From Jiella flava (GTDB lineage: Bacteria; Pseudomonadota; Alphaproteobacteria; Rhizobiales; Rhizobiaceae), in assembly GCF_017349315.1 (NCBI RefSeq), contig NZ_JAFMPP010000010.1, positions 1 through 64,000 of the forward strand: DNA of 64,000 nt. The letters run 5' to 3'. The position numbers were made by a program, and so were the translations under genes. Under the pieces are notes generated by a model. That model ran no database searches, was not told the DNA's origin, and saw only the letters and a program-made list of their open reading frames with translations. Shown here in pieces: positions 33,940-42,759 of the stretch. Every line of letters starts with the position of its first letter. Position 1 is the stretch's first letter.

Positions 33940-35013
33940 TCACCCGTGGCTGTGCCGGTGGTGGAGATCGGGGTAATGGGGGTGCTTGTGGCACATTGGC
34001 TCGTGCCTGTGAAAATGCGTGTGCGGCTCGATCACAGGCCCCGAATGAGCATGTTTATGATGCTCGTCATGAACATGCGCGTGGTCGTGTTCGAGAGCTT
34101 CATGCCGATGTTCATGGTCATGCCGTTCGGCCAGATGAAGCCATAGGCCAAGCGCCATGAGCAGGCCCGCTACGGCAAATTGCGCCGACATGGTTTCGCC
34201 GAGCAGGCCGATCGCCAATGCCGCCCCAATGAACGGTGCAAGTGAGAAGTAGGCCCCTGTTCGTGCTGTGCCGAGATGCCGAAGGCCCAGCATGAACATC
34301 ACGAGGCTGACGCCGACCCCCAAAAATCCGACAACCGCACCGGCTGCGATATAGCTGGCCAATGGCAACCCCGCGCCAAAGGAGAACGCGAAGGCCAGAT
34401 TGACCGTGCCTGCAACGAGGCCTTTGATCATCGCGATCTGGACTGGATCGGCCGCCGAGAGTTTGCGGGTCAGATTGTTGTCGATGCCCCATGCTAGACA
34501 GGCTCCGGCGATGAGCACGCCGCCCCAATCGAATTGAAATTTCTGCCCGTTCCATGTCAGCATGACGGCTCCAGCCAATATGGCCCCGGCACCGAGCAAG
34601 AGGCGTCGATCGACGTTCTCTTTGAACACGAGCCAGGCGATTCCCATCGTCGCCAGACCTTCAAGGTTGAGCAGCAGAGAGCCCGACGCGGCTGAAGTCA
34701 GAGACAGGCCGAACATGAGGAGAAGCGGCCCTAGGCCGCCGCCAATGGCGACGACCGCAGCCAGCCAGGGCAGGTCGGTTTTTTGCAACGGAGCTTCGAC
34801 CTGCGGAAGCTTGATGATGTGCCGCCCAAAATGCACTGCGGCAAGTCCGATGCCCGCGCCGATATAGAGAATTCCGGCGAGCAACCACGGATCAATCCGG
34901 CCCAGCAAAAGCTTTGAAAAAGGGGCGGACGCACCAAAGAGGATCGCTGCGCCCAGAGCCAAAGGGACGCCGGGCCAGAGATGAGATCGAGAGGTTTGCA
35001 TGCTTCCGATCAT
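33940..35013 (-). CDS. DMT-superfamily transporter with histidine-rich tail
   Basis: Ten-segment EamA/DMT membrane transporter of 357 residues. Both EamA halves are visible (VPLALGAAILFGASAPFSKLLL near the start; AGACLAWGIDNNLTRKLS in the middle). After the last membrane segment, about 62 residues carry roughly 23 histidines in HDHEH, HDHAHVHDEHH and HTHFHRH patterns, which fits binding of Ni, Co, Zn or Cu. The tail should be cytoplasmic if the fold has ten segments. EamA proteins usually export metabolites; a metal role is inference from the tail. The start may be 35013 or 35001. Confidence 0.85.
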   Translation of the reverse strand: MIGSMQTSRSHLWPGVPLALGAAILFGASAPFSKLLLGRIDPWLLAGILYIGAGIGLAAVHFGRHIIKLPQVEAPLQKTDLPWLAAVVAIGGGLGPLLLMFGLSLTSAASGSLLLNLEGLATMGIAWLVFKENVDRRLLLGAGAILAGAVMLTWNGQKFQFDWGGVLIAGACLAWGIDNNLTRKLSAADPVQIAMIKGLVAGTVNLAFAFSFGAGLPLASYIAAGAVVGFLGVGVSLVMFMLGLRHLGTARTGAYFSLAPFIGAALAIGLLGETMSAQFAVAGLLMALGLWLHLAERHDHEHRHEALEHDHAHVHDEHHKHAHSGPVIEPHTHFHRHEPMCHKHPHYPDLHHRHSHG

Positions 35014-35340
35014 ATCACAGCGGGTTCGTCGGACAGCACCTGAATTGATGATTTTTGAAGCACTTTCATTGCATTCTGTTTTGCAGGTCGAGCACCGCGT
35101 GACAGCATCTGCCCCGGGCCATCGCGAGCCATAGGATGCTGCTTTCGATCACGAATAAAAGCGACAACCCGATTGGCCAGTCAACGTGCCGTCTGCGAGC
35201 AGTGGTGACTTTCTTGGTCGTCGGCGCGTTACCGAAGGCCACCGCGCTCCGGATGCGCAATCATGCTGAGAGTGAAACACCAAAACGCTGTTCGAAGACA
35301 CGATCAGCGCTAGGGTTGGGGCATCGAAACACCCGTCCCC
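35014..35340. other. Upstream region of the DMT transporter
   Basis: No gene is supported; a 64-codon minus frame and a 102-codon plus frame lack domains. I saw no metal-regulator palindrome. It also contains the 3' end region of the RimK-like gene. Confidence 0.4.
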
Positions 35341-36795
35341 TCACCGCTCGATCCGGTCCACGAACCAGCGGGTCAGGCGGGTCCAGACCTCGTCCTTTTC
35401 GGCAGCGTCCTCGACGCCATGTTCGAGATTGGGGTTGTCGTTGACCTCGATCAGGAAGACGCCGTCGTCGGTTTCTTTGAGGTCGACGCCGTAAAGGCCG
35501 TCGCCGATGCAGCGGGCGGCGCGCAGGCCGGCATCGAGGACGTGTGGCGGAGCGTCGCCGAGGGCGAAGCTGCGGAAGCCACCCTCCATCGGCCGGCCGC
35601 CGGTGTCGTGATTGATGATCTGCCAGTGCTGCTTGGCCATCAGATATTGCACGGCAAACAGCGGCTCGCCGCCCAAAACGCCGATCCGCCAGTCGAATTT
35701 GGTCGGCATGAATTTTTGCGCAATCAACAGATCGCTGTCTTCAAGCCAAGTGGTCGCCAGCTTTTCCAGGCCGGGAAGGTCTTCGACCTTCTTAACCCCG
35801 CGCGAAAACGAGCCGTCGGGAATTTTCAGCACCATCGGAAAGCCGAGTTCGTCGGCGGCGCGGGAAAAATCCTCCCGCCCCGCGATCATCACGCTCGGCG
35901 GACAGGCAACGCCATTCGCCGCCATCAGCTCGTTGAGATAGACCTTGTTGGTGCAGCGGATCATCGAGATCGGATCGTCGATGACCGGCATGCCCTCCTG
36001 CGCCGCACGCCTTGCGAAGCGATAGGTGTGGTTGGAAATCGATGTCGTCTCGCGGATGAACAGCGCGTCGAAATTAGCGAGCCGCGGCAGGTCCTTGCGG
36101 GTGATCGGCTCAACATCGACGCCGAGGCGCGCGGCGACCCGCGCCCAATGCTTCAAGGTGTCGACGGAGGACGGCGGCAGCTCCTCGCGCGGATCGCACA
36201 GGGTCGCAAAGGCGTATTTCGACGGCGTCTTGGTCTTGGCCGCCCGCCATTCGCGCGCCGTGTAGCGCTCCATCGCGGCATAAAGCCGGCCCATCTCGGC
36301 GGTGTCGAGCTTGCCGAGGGTCGAAAAGGCGATCCGCCGGATCGTCGGCATGGCGGCGTTGGCCTCGAGGTGAATGTCGAGCGCCGGAGCGCGGAACCAG
36401 TCGAAAACCAGCTTGGCAAACCGCTCCAGCCGAGAATCGTCGCTATAGCCGAAATAGAGCCGGATCGGCGAAGCCGGCGCCGTTCCCTTCTCGCAGGCCT
36501 TGCGCAGCGCCGCGTCGAGTTCCGGGAGGGCGTTTTCGTAGAGCTTCTTTTCCGAAAGATCGATCATCGTCTCGACCGACGGGATGATCCGATGGCCGCG
36601 GGCCTCCGCCAGCAGCGAGGCATAATAGCCGCGGCTTTGATAGGCGTAGGAGCGCGAGAGATTGATGACCTTCGGCCGCTGGCCGCGAAACAGCGCGGGA
36701 CGGGCGAGATAATCCCGGCTGGTCATCACCTTGTGCGGTGTCGCGCTGTTGTCGAGATCGGACAGTCGGCCGACGAGAACGACCCATTGAGACAT
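35341..36795 (-). CDS. RimK-like ATP-grasp protein with RLAN N-terminal domain
   Basis: Predicted ATP-dependent carboxylate-amine ligase, 484 residues. The N-terminal region (about 1-190) matches the RimK-like N-terminal domain (VVLVGRLSDLDN; RSYAYQSRGYYASLLAEARGH). The ATP-grasp domain follows from about 280, with FPMVLKIPDGSFSRGVKKVED as the phosphate loop, DWRIGVLGGEPLFAVQY, and the Mg-binding end VFLIEVNDNPNLEHGVED. It lies nine bases after a GNAT/C39 peptidase gene. This pair was, as I recall, predicted by Aravind and colleagues to modify peptides, but no substrate is known. Confidence 0.85.
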   Translation of the reverse strand: MSQWVVLVGRLSDLDNSATPHKVMTSRDYLARPALFRGQRPKVINLSRSYAYQSRGYYASLLAEARGHRIIPSVETMIDLSEKKLYENALPELDAALRKACEKGTAPASPIRLYFGYSDDSRLERFAKLVFDWFRAPALDIHLEANAAMPTIRRIAFSTLGKLDTAEMGRLYAAMERYTAREWRAAKTKTPSKYAFATLCDPREELPPSSVDTLKHWARVAARLGVDVEPITRKDLPRLANFDALFIRETTSISNHTYRFARRAAQEGMPVIDDPISMIRCTNKVYLNELMAANGVACPPSVMIAGREDFSRAADELGFPMVLKIPDGSFSRGVKKVEDLPGLEKLATTWLEDSDLLIAQKFMPTKFDWRIGVLGGEPLFAVQYLMAKQHWQIINHDTGGRPMEGGFRSFALGDAPPHVLDAGLRAARCIGDGLYGVDLKETDDGVFLIEVNDNPNLEHGVEDAAEKDEVWTRLTRWFVDRIER

Positions 36796-36804
36796 GTAGA
36801 ACGA

Positions 36805-37974
36805 TCAGCTCCGTCGGGGGGAAAGAAACACCGCGGCGCGCAGGCCCGATTTGCCGAAACGCGCCATCTTGTCGAAGGTGCCATAGGGCAGCGGCAGATG
36901 GGCCGCATCGGCGATCGTCTCGCCGCGCTCATCGGCCACCCACGGATCGTGCAGGATCACGTGCCGCCCGTCGTCGCCATGGACGAGCACCCAATGGGGT
37001 ACCTTCTTGGAAAACATGTGGTAGCCGGAGACGAGCACGATCGCGGTGCCGCCCGTCGCGATATGGGCCCGCAACAGATCCAGCGAAAACGGCTCGATGA
37101 CGATCGGAATGCCGTAATCGGCGGCGCGCCGGCGGAAATCCTCCTGGGCGAGCGCCATCACCTTCTGCTTTTCGGCGCTGCGCACGCCTTCAAGGAAGAG
37201 ATCACCAGGCTGCGAGACGTGAATCTCGGCATCAAGGCCGAATTCGTGGGCGGTGACGGCAAGGCCGTGCGGATCGCAGCCGCCAGGCCCCGACATCATG
37301 AACACCGTCGTCGCCTCGCGCCACAGCCGGATCTCCATCACCGGGTCGAGCCGAAAGCCCGGCACGTCGCGGGCCATCGCCATCATCAGGCAGCACGAGC
37401 CGCAGGTAAAATCGGTGGTCTGCTCGTAGTAGGGCACGCCGGTGTCGAAAGGTTTGTCGCCGCGCAACGTCTTCTCGAAGCGCAGCGCCGGCATGTGGTC
37501 GGCGTAATAGTCGAGATAGCGGCCGATCGGCCGATAACCTTCCGAGCGATAGAGCTGGATCGCCCGCACGTTGTCTTCGCGCACTTCAAGGCGCAGCAGG
37601 ATACGGTCGCGATCGAATGCCGCCGCCTCGCACGCTTTCAGCAGCCGGCGACCGACGCCACGGCCAGCCGACGCCTTTGCCACCGCCAGGGAATAAAGTC
37701 GGGCAAGGCCGGTGCCGCGGCGAAACAACAGCGCCGCATAGCCGAGTATCGCGCCGCCCGTCTCGCCCGCTTCGGCGACGAGGATCAGAGCACTCGACGA
37801 GCCGATCAGATTGCGGAACGAGCGCCGGGTGATGCGGTCGGCGTCGAACGCCGCCTCTTCCAACGCAACCATCGCATCAAGATCTCCCGGCACTGCGCGC
37901 CTCACGGAAACTGATGTCTCAGGCTGTTCTGGGGAGGACAAGCGAGGTTGGGACAGAGCGCTTGAGGCGCACAT
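36805..37974 (-). CDS. GNAT acetyltransferase fused to C39-like peptidase
   Basis: Two-domain protein of 389 residues. Residues about 23-165 form a GNAT N-acetyltransferase (VRRAVPGDLDAMVALEEAAF; acetyl-CoA loop AKASAGRGVGRRLL; ENVRAIQLYRSEGY-like NVRAIQLYRSEGY). Residues about 178-389 form a papain-like C39-type peptidase domain with Cys191 in DFTCGSCC, and a histidine plus aspartate in VPHWVLVHGDD and ILHDPW. It is nine bases upstream of the RimK-like gene, so the two form an operon. A ligase, a peptidase and an acetyltransferase together suggest peptide tagging or maturation, but the target is unknown. Confidence 0.85.
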   Translation of the reverse strand: MCASSALSQPRLSSPEQPETSVSVRRAVPGDLDAMVALEEAAFDADRITRRSFRNLIGSSSALILVAEAGETGGAILGYAALLFRRGTGLARLYSLAVAKASAGRGVGRRLLKACEAAAFDRDRILLRLEVREDNVRAIQLYRSEGYRPIGRYLDYYADHMPALRFEKTLRGDKPFDTGVPYYEQTTDFTCGSCCLMMAMARDVPGFRLDPVMEIRLWREATTVFMMSGPGGCDPHGLAVTAHEFGLDAEIHVSQPGDLFLEGVRSAEKQKVMALAQEDFRRRAADYGIPIVIEPFSLDLLRAHIATGGTAIVLVSGYHMFSKKVPHWVLVHGDDGRHVILHDPWVADERGETIADAAHLPLPYGTFDKMARFGKSGLRAAVFLSPRRS

Positions 37975-38368
37975 GGGGGCGAAGATTCCGCAACTGGATG
38001 TCGGCTGGGTTTGATCACGCCCTTATGCACCCGCTTTTCGCGAAAAGCGATGTCGATTTTTTAGCAGAAGGACCGCTCGCGGGAGTGTGATTCGGCGGGC
38101 TTCGCGCGATCGGCACGAGCCGACGACAACCAATGTGCGCAAAAGACAATTGTCGGCGCGCGAGCAATTACAGAAGATATGAACGTATTATTTGGTTTTA
38201 ATCATCAACTAACGAAATAAACTTCTTTTTAACGTCCTGAAGTTGTAATCTTAGCAAGGTGAAACGGCAATAGCCGCGCCGAAAAGCAATGCCGGCTACA
38301 AAAAAATCAGTCAATCTGATGATTTCCTCCTTATTTTCAATGAACGCCTTTGACCTCGAGGTGATCCC
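37975..38368. other. Divergent promoter region before the chemoreceptor gene
   Basis: Contains an 18-bp perfect palindrome at 38032-38049 and an AT-rich stretch at about 38166-38240. The chemoreceptor's ribosome binding site is GAGGTGATC just before its ATG. No gene is supported. Confidence 0.5.
38032..38049. repeat. Perfect 18-bp palindrome
   Basis: CGCTTTTCG and CGAAAAGCG meet without a spacer. A run of six T follows eight bases later on the plus strand, but no plus-strand gene ends here, so an operator for the divergent genes is as likely as a terminator. Confidence 0.5.
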
Positions 38369-40252
38369 ATGAGCTACCTGCGCTTCGGCATCGGATCGGA
38401 CGCGACCAATATTCTAGCCGCGCTCGAAGAGGCCATGATCGTGGTCGAGTTCGATCTTGGCGGCCAGGTCTTACAGGGCAACCAATGGGCCCATGCCTGT
38501 TTCGAGCGTGGCGCAAACGAGTTCGGCGGCCTGACCCACACCGCCTTGCTCGGCGAAAACGCCCAAGACGCAGCGGCGGATCAATCGTTCTGGCGCCGCC
38601 TCCTCGAAGGCGAAGCGCAGAGCTGTGAGTGGCATTACCAGACAAAAGCCGGTTCCGGCGCCTGGTTCAAGGCCCTTTATCAACCGGTGCGTGGCCGCTC
38701 TAAAAAGCCCTATAAAATCATCGCGCTGGCCTGGGATATCTCCAAAGATAAGCAAATCGTGGCGGAGATGGCCGGTAAGCTCGCGGCGATCTCCCGCTTC
38801 CAGGCGGTGCTGGAGTTTTCACCGGACGGCATGGTGCTTGCCGCCAATGCCAACGCTCTTGGTCTTTTGGGCTACGACAGCGCCGAGGTGGTCGGCCGGC
38901 ATCATCGCGAGCTGGTCGAGCCCGACTATGCCAACAGTCAGGAATATCGTGATTTCTGGGACAAGCTCGGGCGGGGCGAGTTTGTCGCAGGCGAATTTCA
39001 GCGCCTGGGCAAAGGCGGCCGGCTGATCCATATGCAAGCATCCTACAACCCGGTGCTTGATGCCCGCGGCAAGCCGCTGAAGATCGTCAAATTTGCCACC
39101 GACGTCACCGACCGTGTCGAGGCCGTCGCGGCGATCGGCCTTGGCCTCGAACGGTTGGCGCATGGCGACCTCAGCCAGCGTCTTGAACACGACTTCCTGC
39201 CGGCACTCGATCCGATCCGCGTCGATTTCAACCGTTCGCTCGACACGCTGGAAGCCGCGCTCGCGCGGGTCGAAGAGACCGCCTCGTCGATTGCTGGCGC
39301 GACCGAGGAAATCCGCATTGCCTCGAGCGATCTTGCCAAGCGCACCGAAACCCAGGCGACGTCAGTCGAGGAGACCGCCGCTGCGATAACGGAGCTTTCC
39401 GCCAATATTCGCGTCTCGGCCACCGCGGCGGAGGAAGCCGGGATTCTCGTCGCTGCGACAACAGCCGATGCGAAACGATCGGGACAGATCGTCGGTGACG
39501 CGATCGCATCGATGAGCGGGATCGAAGAGTCATCGAACAAGATCACCAGCATCATCACGGTGATCGACGAAATCGCCTTTCAGACCAACCTTCTGGCGCT
39601 GAATGCCGGGGTCGAGGCGGCCCGGGCTGGCGAGGCCGGCAAGGGGTTTGCCGTTGTCGCGCAAGAGGTCCGCGAACTTGCCCAGCGCTCGGCGAAGGCC
39701 GCTAGGGAAATCAAGACGTTGATCAATGCGTCTTCGCAGCAGGTCGCCGATGGCGTGGCGCGGGTTGGCGAAACCGGCGAGGCCTTGGAGGCCATTCTGA
39801 CGGAATTCGAAACCATCGATGAAAAAGTTCAGGCGATCGTCGCGGCGGCGCGTGCTCAGGCGACCGGACTTGACGAACTCAACCACGCGATCGGATCGAT
39901 CGACAGGGACACGCAACAGAACGCCGCCATGGTGGAAGAGTCCTCGGCCGCTTGCCATGGACTGGCCACCGACACCCAGCAGCTTGACGACCTGCTCGCG
40001 GCGTTCCAGCTTTCCTCGCCGCACGAAGCCAGCAATGCCGCGCGCGCCAAGCGGCGCAACGCTGCGGCTCAAAGGGCCTCGGCGGCGCAAGGAAGCGCCT
40101 GTATTGCCCTAGCGTCCAGCCAAGCAACAGGAAGACCGGATAAGTTGCCGAACGCGACCGCTTTCATCCGCAACGCTCCGGCAACTTTCGGGCGACATGG
40201 CGCCGAACTCTCGCGACAGTCGGCGCTGCCCGATCAATGGGAAGAATTTTGA
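38369..40252 (+). CDS. Cytosolic methyl-accepting chemotaxis protein with two PAS domains
   Basis: Soluble chemoreceptor of 627 residues, no membrane segment. Two PAS domains lie at about 17-130 and 135-250 (both with the conserved DITKQ/DVTDR-like exit [10 protein letters not shown] and [10 protein letters not shown]), then a HAMP-like linker and the signalling domain. The hairpin tip is [20 protein letters not shown]. The C-terminus ends QWEEF, the type of pentapeptide that binds CheR or CheB. The stop overlaps the start of cheW by one base. Likely an internal energy or redox sensor; the ligand or cofactor is not visible. Confidence 0.93.
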   Translation: MSYLRFGIGSDATNILAALEEAMIVVEFDLGGQVLQGNQWAHACFERGANEFGGLTHTALLGENAQDAAADQSFWRRLLEGEAQSCEWHYQTKAGSGAWFKALYQPVRGRSKKPYKIIALAWDISKDKQIVAEMAGKLAAISRFQAVLEFSPDGMVLAANANALGLLGYDSAEVVGRHHRELVEPDYANSQEYRDFWDKLGRGEFVAGEFQRLGKGGRLIHMQASYNPVLDARGKPLKIVKFATDVTDRVEAVAAIGLGLERLAHGDLSQRLEHDFLPALDPIRVDFNRSLDTLEAALARVEETASSIAGATEEIRIASSDLAKRTETQATSVEETAAAITELSANIRVSATAAEEAGILVAATTADAKRSGQIVGDAIASMSGIEESSNKITSIITVIDEIAFQTNLLALNAGVEAARAGEAGKGFAVVAQEVRELAQRSAKAAREIKTLINASSQQVADGVARVGETGEALEAILTEFETIDEKVQAIVAAARAQATGLDELNHAIGSIDRDTQQNAAMVEESSAACHGLATDTQQLDDLLAAFQLSSPHEASNAARAKRRNAAAQRASAAQGSACIALASSQATGRPDKLPNATAFIRNAPATFGRHGAELSRQSALPDQWEEF

Positions 40253-40740
40253 TGACAGCCTTAGAAACCGCCGCCAACCAGACCCAGGCGGCGAACGATC
40301 CGATTGAAATCATCGCATTTTATCTCGGCGAGCAACAATTCTGCGTCCGCACGACCTCGATTCGGGAAATCCGTGGATGGGCGAAGTCGACGCCGCTGCC
40401 CCACGCCTCGCCAGAGGTGATGGGCATGATGAATCTGCGCGGGGCCGTCATCCCGGTGATCAACACCGGCCGCAAGCTCGGCCACGGGTGGTCGGAGCCG
40501 ACCGAGCGCAGCGCCATCGTCGTCGCCGAGCTCGGCGGAGCGGTCTTCGGCCTGATGGTCGATCGAGTCTCCGATATCCTCACAATCGACCAGTCACTGG
40601 TACAACCGGTGCCGGAGATGACGTCCGGCTTCGACAAGAGTTATGTCGAGGGCATCATCGCCCATCAGGGCGATATGATCTGTTTCCTCAATCTGGGGCG
40701 GATGTTCCCGGAGCCTTCACGCTCTGACTTCTTTGATTAG
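40252..40740 (+). CDS. cheW: Chemotaxis coupling protein CheW
   Basis: Adaptor linking chemoreceptors to the CheA kinase, 162 residues. Recognised by IEIIAFYLGEQQFCVRTTSIREI, MGMMNLRGAVIPVINTGRKLG and the VVAELGGAVFGLMVDRVSDI stretch. It starts at the ATG overlapping the chemoreceptor stop (TGATG), so the two are coupled. No cheA, cheY or cheR is nearby. Its TAG stop is the first three bases of a RIME-like repeat. Confidence 0.92.
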   Translation: MTALETAANQTQAANDPIEIIAFYLGEQQFCVRTTSIREIRGWAKSTPLPHASPEVMGMMNLRGAVIPVINTGRKLGHGWSEPTERSAIVVAELGGAVFGLMVDRVSDILTIDQSLVQPVPEMTSGFDKSYVEGIIAHQGDMICFLNLGRMFPEPSRSDFFD

Positions 40741-40841
40741 ACCGCCCTGCGTCCGATCGAACGCAGAATGGACGCTCCAACTCTTTGAATTGATGCATCG
40801 GCCTGGAAATCGACTCCGATTTTCGGGCCGATGCTGTTAAG
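40738..40841 (+). repeat. RIME-like two-palindrome repeat, copy D
   Basis: Same layout as copy A with the left palindrome GCGTCC-GATC-GAACGC and right palindrome AAATCG-ACTC-CGATTTT. About ten bases are missing from the middle (TGCTTTGCCGA). Its TAG supplies the cheW stop codon. Confidence 0.8.
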
Positions 40842-41046
40842 ACCGGCGACCATCGCAGAGCATCGCTTTTAAGGGTTCGCCAGCAAGCCCGAATAGCGTT
40901 TGAACCAAAGCCACGAGAGCCATGGCCGGCAGGTCATGTCACGCAATCGGCAGCAAAAGAGCGACCCGATCACTTGATCGGTGATTCAGAAAGCCGAAAC
41001 TGCGGCCATATCAAACGCCGACGCCTCGTCAGCATCGGCGCCCCAA
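40842..41046. other. Intergenic stretch between convergent genes
   Basis: Together with the repeat this makes a 306-bp gap. Nothing else is visible. Confidence 0.4.
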
Positions 41047-41793
41047 TCAGCCGCGGCCGACAAATGGCATCAGGTTGGCCATCACGGTCATGGTGAGCAC
41101 GTTCGCGTCGAGCGGCAGGCTGGCCATATAGGCGACGGCGCGGGCGATGTGCACAGCATCGATCGTCGGCTCAGGCCGCAATTCGCCATCCGCCTGCATC
41201 ACCCCACCGGACATCTTCGCCGTCATGTCGCTGGCCGCATTGCCGATGTCGATCTGGCCAACGGCGATATCGAACTTGCGCCCGTCGAGCGAGGCCGATT
41301 TCGTCAGGCCGGTGATGGCATGTTTGGTGGCGGTATAGGGCGCCGAATTCGGCCGGGGCGTCGTGGCCGAGATCGAACCGTTGTTGATGATGCGGCCGCC
41401 ACGCGGTTGCTGTGCCTTCATCATCCGAAACGCCTCCTGGGTGCAGAAGAAGGTGCCGGACAAATTGGCGCCGACCGCCTTGTTCCATTCATCCGCCGGC
41501 AGCTCTTCGAGCGGCACGGACGGGCTGAAGACGCCGGCATTGTTGACCAGAAGATCGAGCCGGCCGAATTGGTCTTCCACCGTCTTGAACAGCGCCGCCA
41601 CGGCTGCACGGTCGGAGACGTCGCAGGCGACGGCGTGGATGGCAGAGGCGTCGATCTCTGCCACCGCATCGTCGAGGACAGCCTTGCGGCGGCCGGTGAT
41701 CACGACCTCAAACCCATCGTCGACGAGCGCCTTGGTGATCGCCTTGCCGACGCCGGTTCCCCCACCCGTGACCACCGCGATTTTCTTCGACAT
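41047..41793 (-). CDS. SDR family oxidoreductase
   Basis: NAD(P)-dependent short-chain dehydrogenase, 248 residues, substrate unknown. Motifs are [13 protein letters not shown] (nucleotide binding), [19 protein letters not shown] (active-site serine) and the catalytic [10 protein letters not shown]. The C-terminus is of the classical type ([14 protein letters not shown]). ATG 41793 is chosen because GGGAGGAG precedes it; an ATG at 41817 would add eight basic residues. Single gene, 93 bp after the NlpC/P60 gene's end. Confidence 0.88.
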   Translation of the reverse strand: MSKKIAVVTGGGTGVGKAITKALVDDGFEVVITGRRKAVLDDAVAEIDASAIHAVACDVSDRAAVAALFKTVEDQFGRLDLLVNNAGVFSPSVPLEELPADEWNKAVGANLSGTFFCTQEAFRMMKAQQPRGGRIINNGSISATTPRPNSAPYTATKHAITGLTKSASLDGRKFDIAVGQIDIGNAASDMTAKMSGGVMQADGELRPEPTIDAVHIARAVAYMASLPLDANVLTMTVMANLMPFVGRG

Positions 41794-41886
41794 GTCTTTC
41801 TCCTCCCTTCGGCGCAATCGGATCGCGCCGCGTCGATTCCCGGTGTAACCGATCGCCGCCGGCGAACCAATGCAACCGGCGTCTTC

Positions 41887-42759
41887 TCACGCAGCGCGCA
41901 TCCGCCGCACGCTGGTGACGCCGGCGCCCCGCGCGTCAAGCCGCCCGATCGCCTCCGCCAGAGGCTCGATCGCCGTCATCATGTGATGGGCGTTGGCATG
42001 CAAAAGGCTGTGCCCGTCGATCATGATGCCGACATGGCCCTTCCAGAAGATCAGATCGCCGCGCTGAAGCCCCTCGATTCCGGCGAGCCGTGTCCCCAGC
42101 GCCCGCTCCTGCATGTCGGTGTCGCGCGGCACCGTCGCTCCGCCCATCTGCAGCGCGATCTGGACGAGACCGGAGCAATCGATCCCGAGCGCGCTCTTGC
42201 CGCCCCAAAGATAGGGAACGCCGACGAAGCGCTCGGCCACCGCCACGAAATCCGGCGCCCGTTCGTCGAGGCCGGCCAGATGCTGGCGCACGACGAAGCC
42301 GCCTGAGGCAAGTTCGGCATAGTCGGCATTGTGATCGCGCGCCGCGCCGGCGACCGCGACTTCAGCGCCCATCGGCAAAGCAGCAAGCGGTCGGCGTTTG
42401 ATGTCGGGCGCGGGAAAAACCAGCGTGCGCGGCGCCGTCACCCGGGCCGTCGGCGGCGCGGCATCCTCCGCGCCGAGCCCGTCGGCCGGCACATAGCCGA
42501 CATAGGAATCGGCTTCGGCCTGCACCCAGCACCAGCCATCCGCCGTCTCGTCGAACACCAGCACGCTCTCGCCGCCGAGAAGCTCGGTGTCGAGCGCGGC
42601 ATCGTGCTGAGGCCGCCGCCGCAAGGGCAGAAGCGGCGCGGTGACACGGAAAGGACGGCCCTCAACGAAGCGCGCAGCCTCGACGCGACCTTTCAGCCGC
42701 GCGTCGGCAAGGTCGTCCCGCATAGCGTTGAGGCGCGGATCGGGGGTGGCTTGGCTCAT
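41887..42759 (-). CDS. NlpC/P60 peptidase with SH3-like domains
   Basis: Cysteine peptidase of the C40 family, 290 residues, likely cutting D-glutamyl-meso-diaminopimelate bonds of murein peptides. No signal peptide is seen, which suggests action in the cytoplasm, probably in murein-peptide recycling. Two SH3-like regions (about 38-95 and 105-160) precede the catalytic domain with Cys195 in GIDCSGLVQ and His242 in GHVGIMID. The start at 42759 overlaps the M17 peptidase stop by four bases, so both are coupled. The longer upstream frame is antisense and not credible. Confidence 0.88.
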   Translation of the reverse strand: MSQATPDPRLNAMRDDLADARLKGRVEAARFVEGRPFRVTAPLLPLRRRPQHDAALDTELLGGESVLVFDETADGWCWVQAEADSYVGYVPADGLGAEDAAPPTARVTAPRTLVFPAPDIKRRPLAALPMGAEVAVAGAARDHNADYAELASGGFVVRQHLAGLDERAPDFVAVAERFVGVPYLWGGKSALGIDCSGLVQIALQMGGATVPRDTDMQERALGTRLAGIEGLQRGDLIFWKGHVGIMIDGHSLLHANAHHMMTAIEPLAEAIGRLDARGAGVTSVRRMRAA

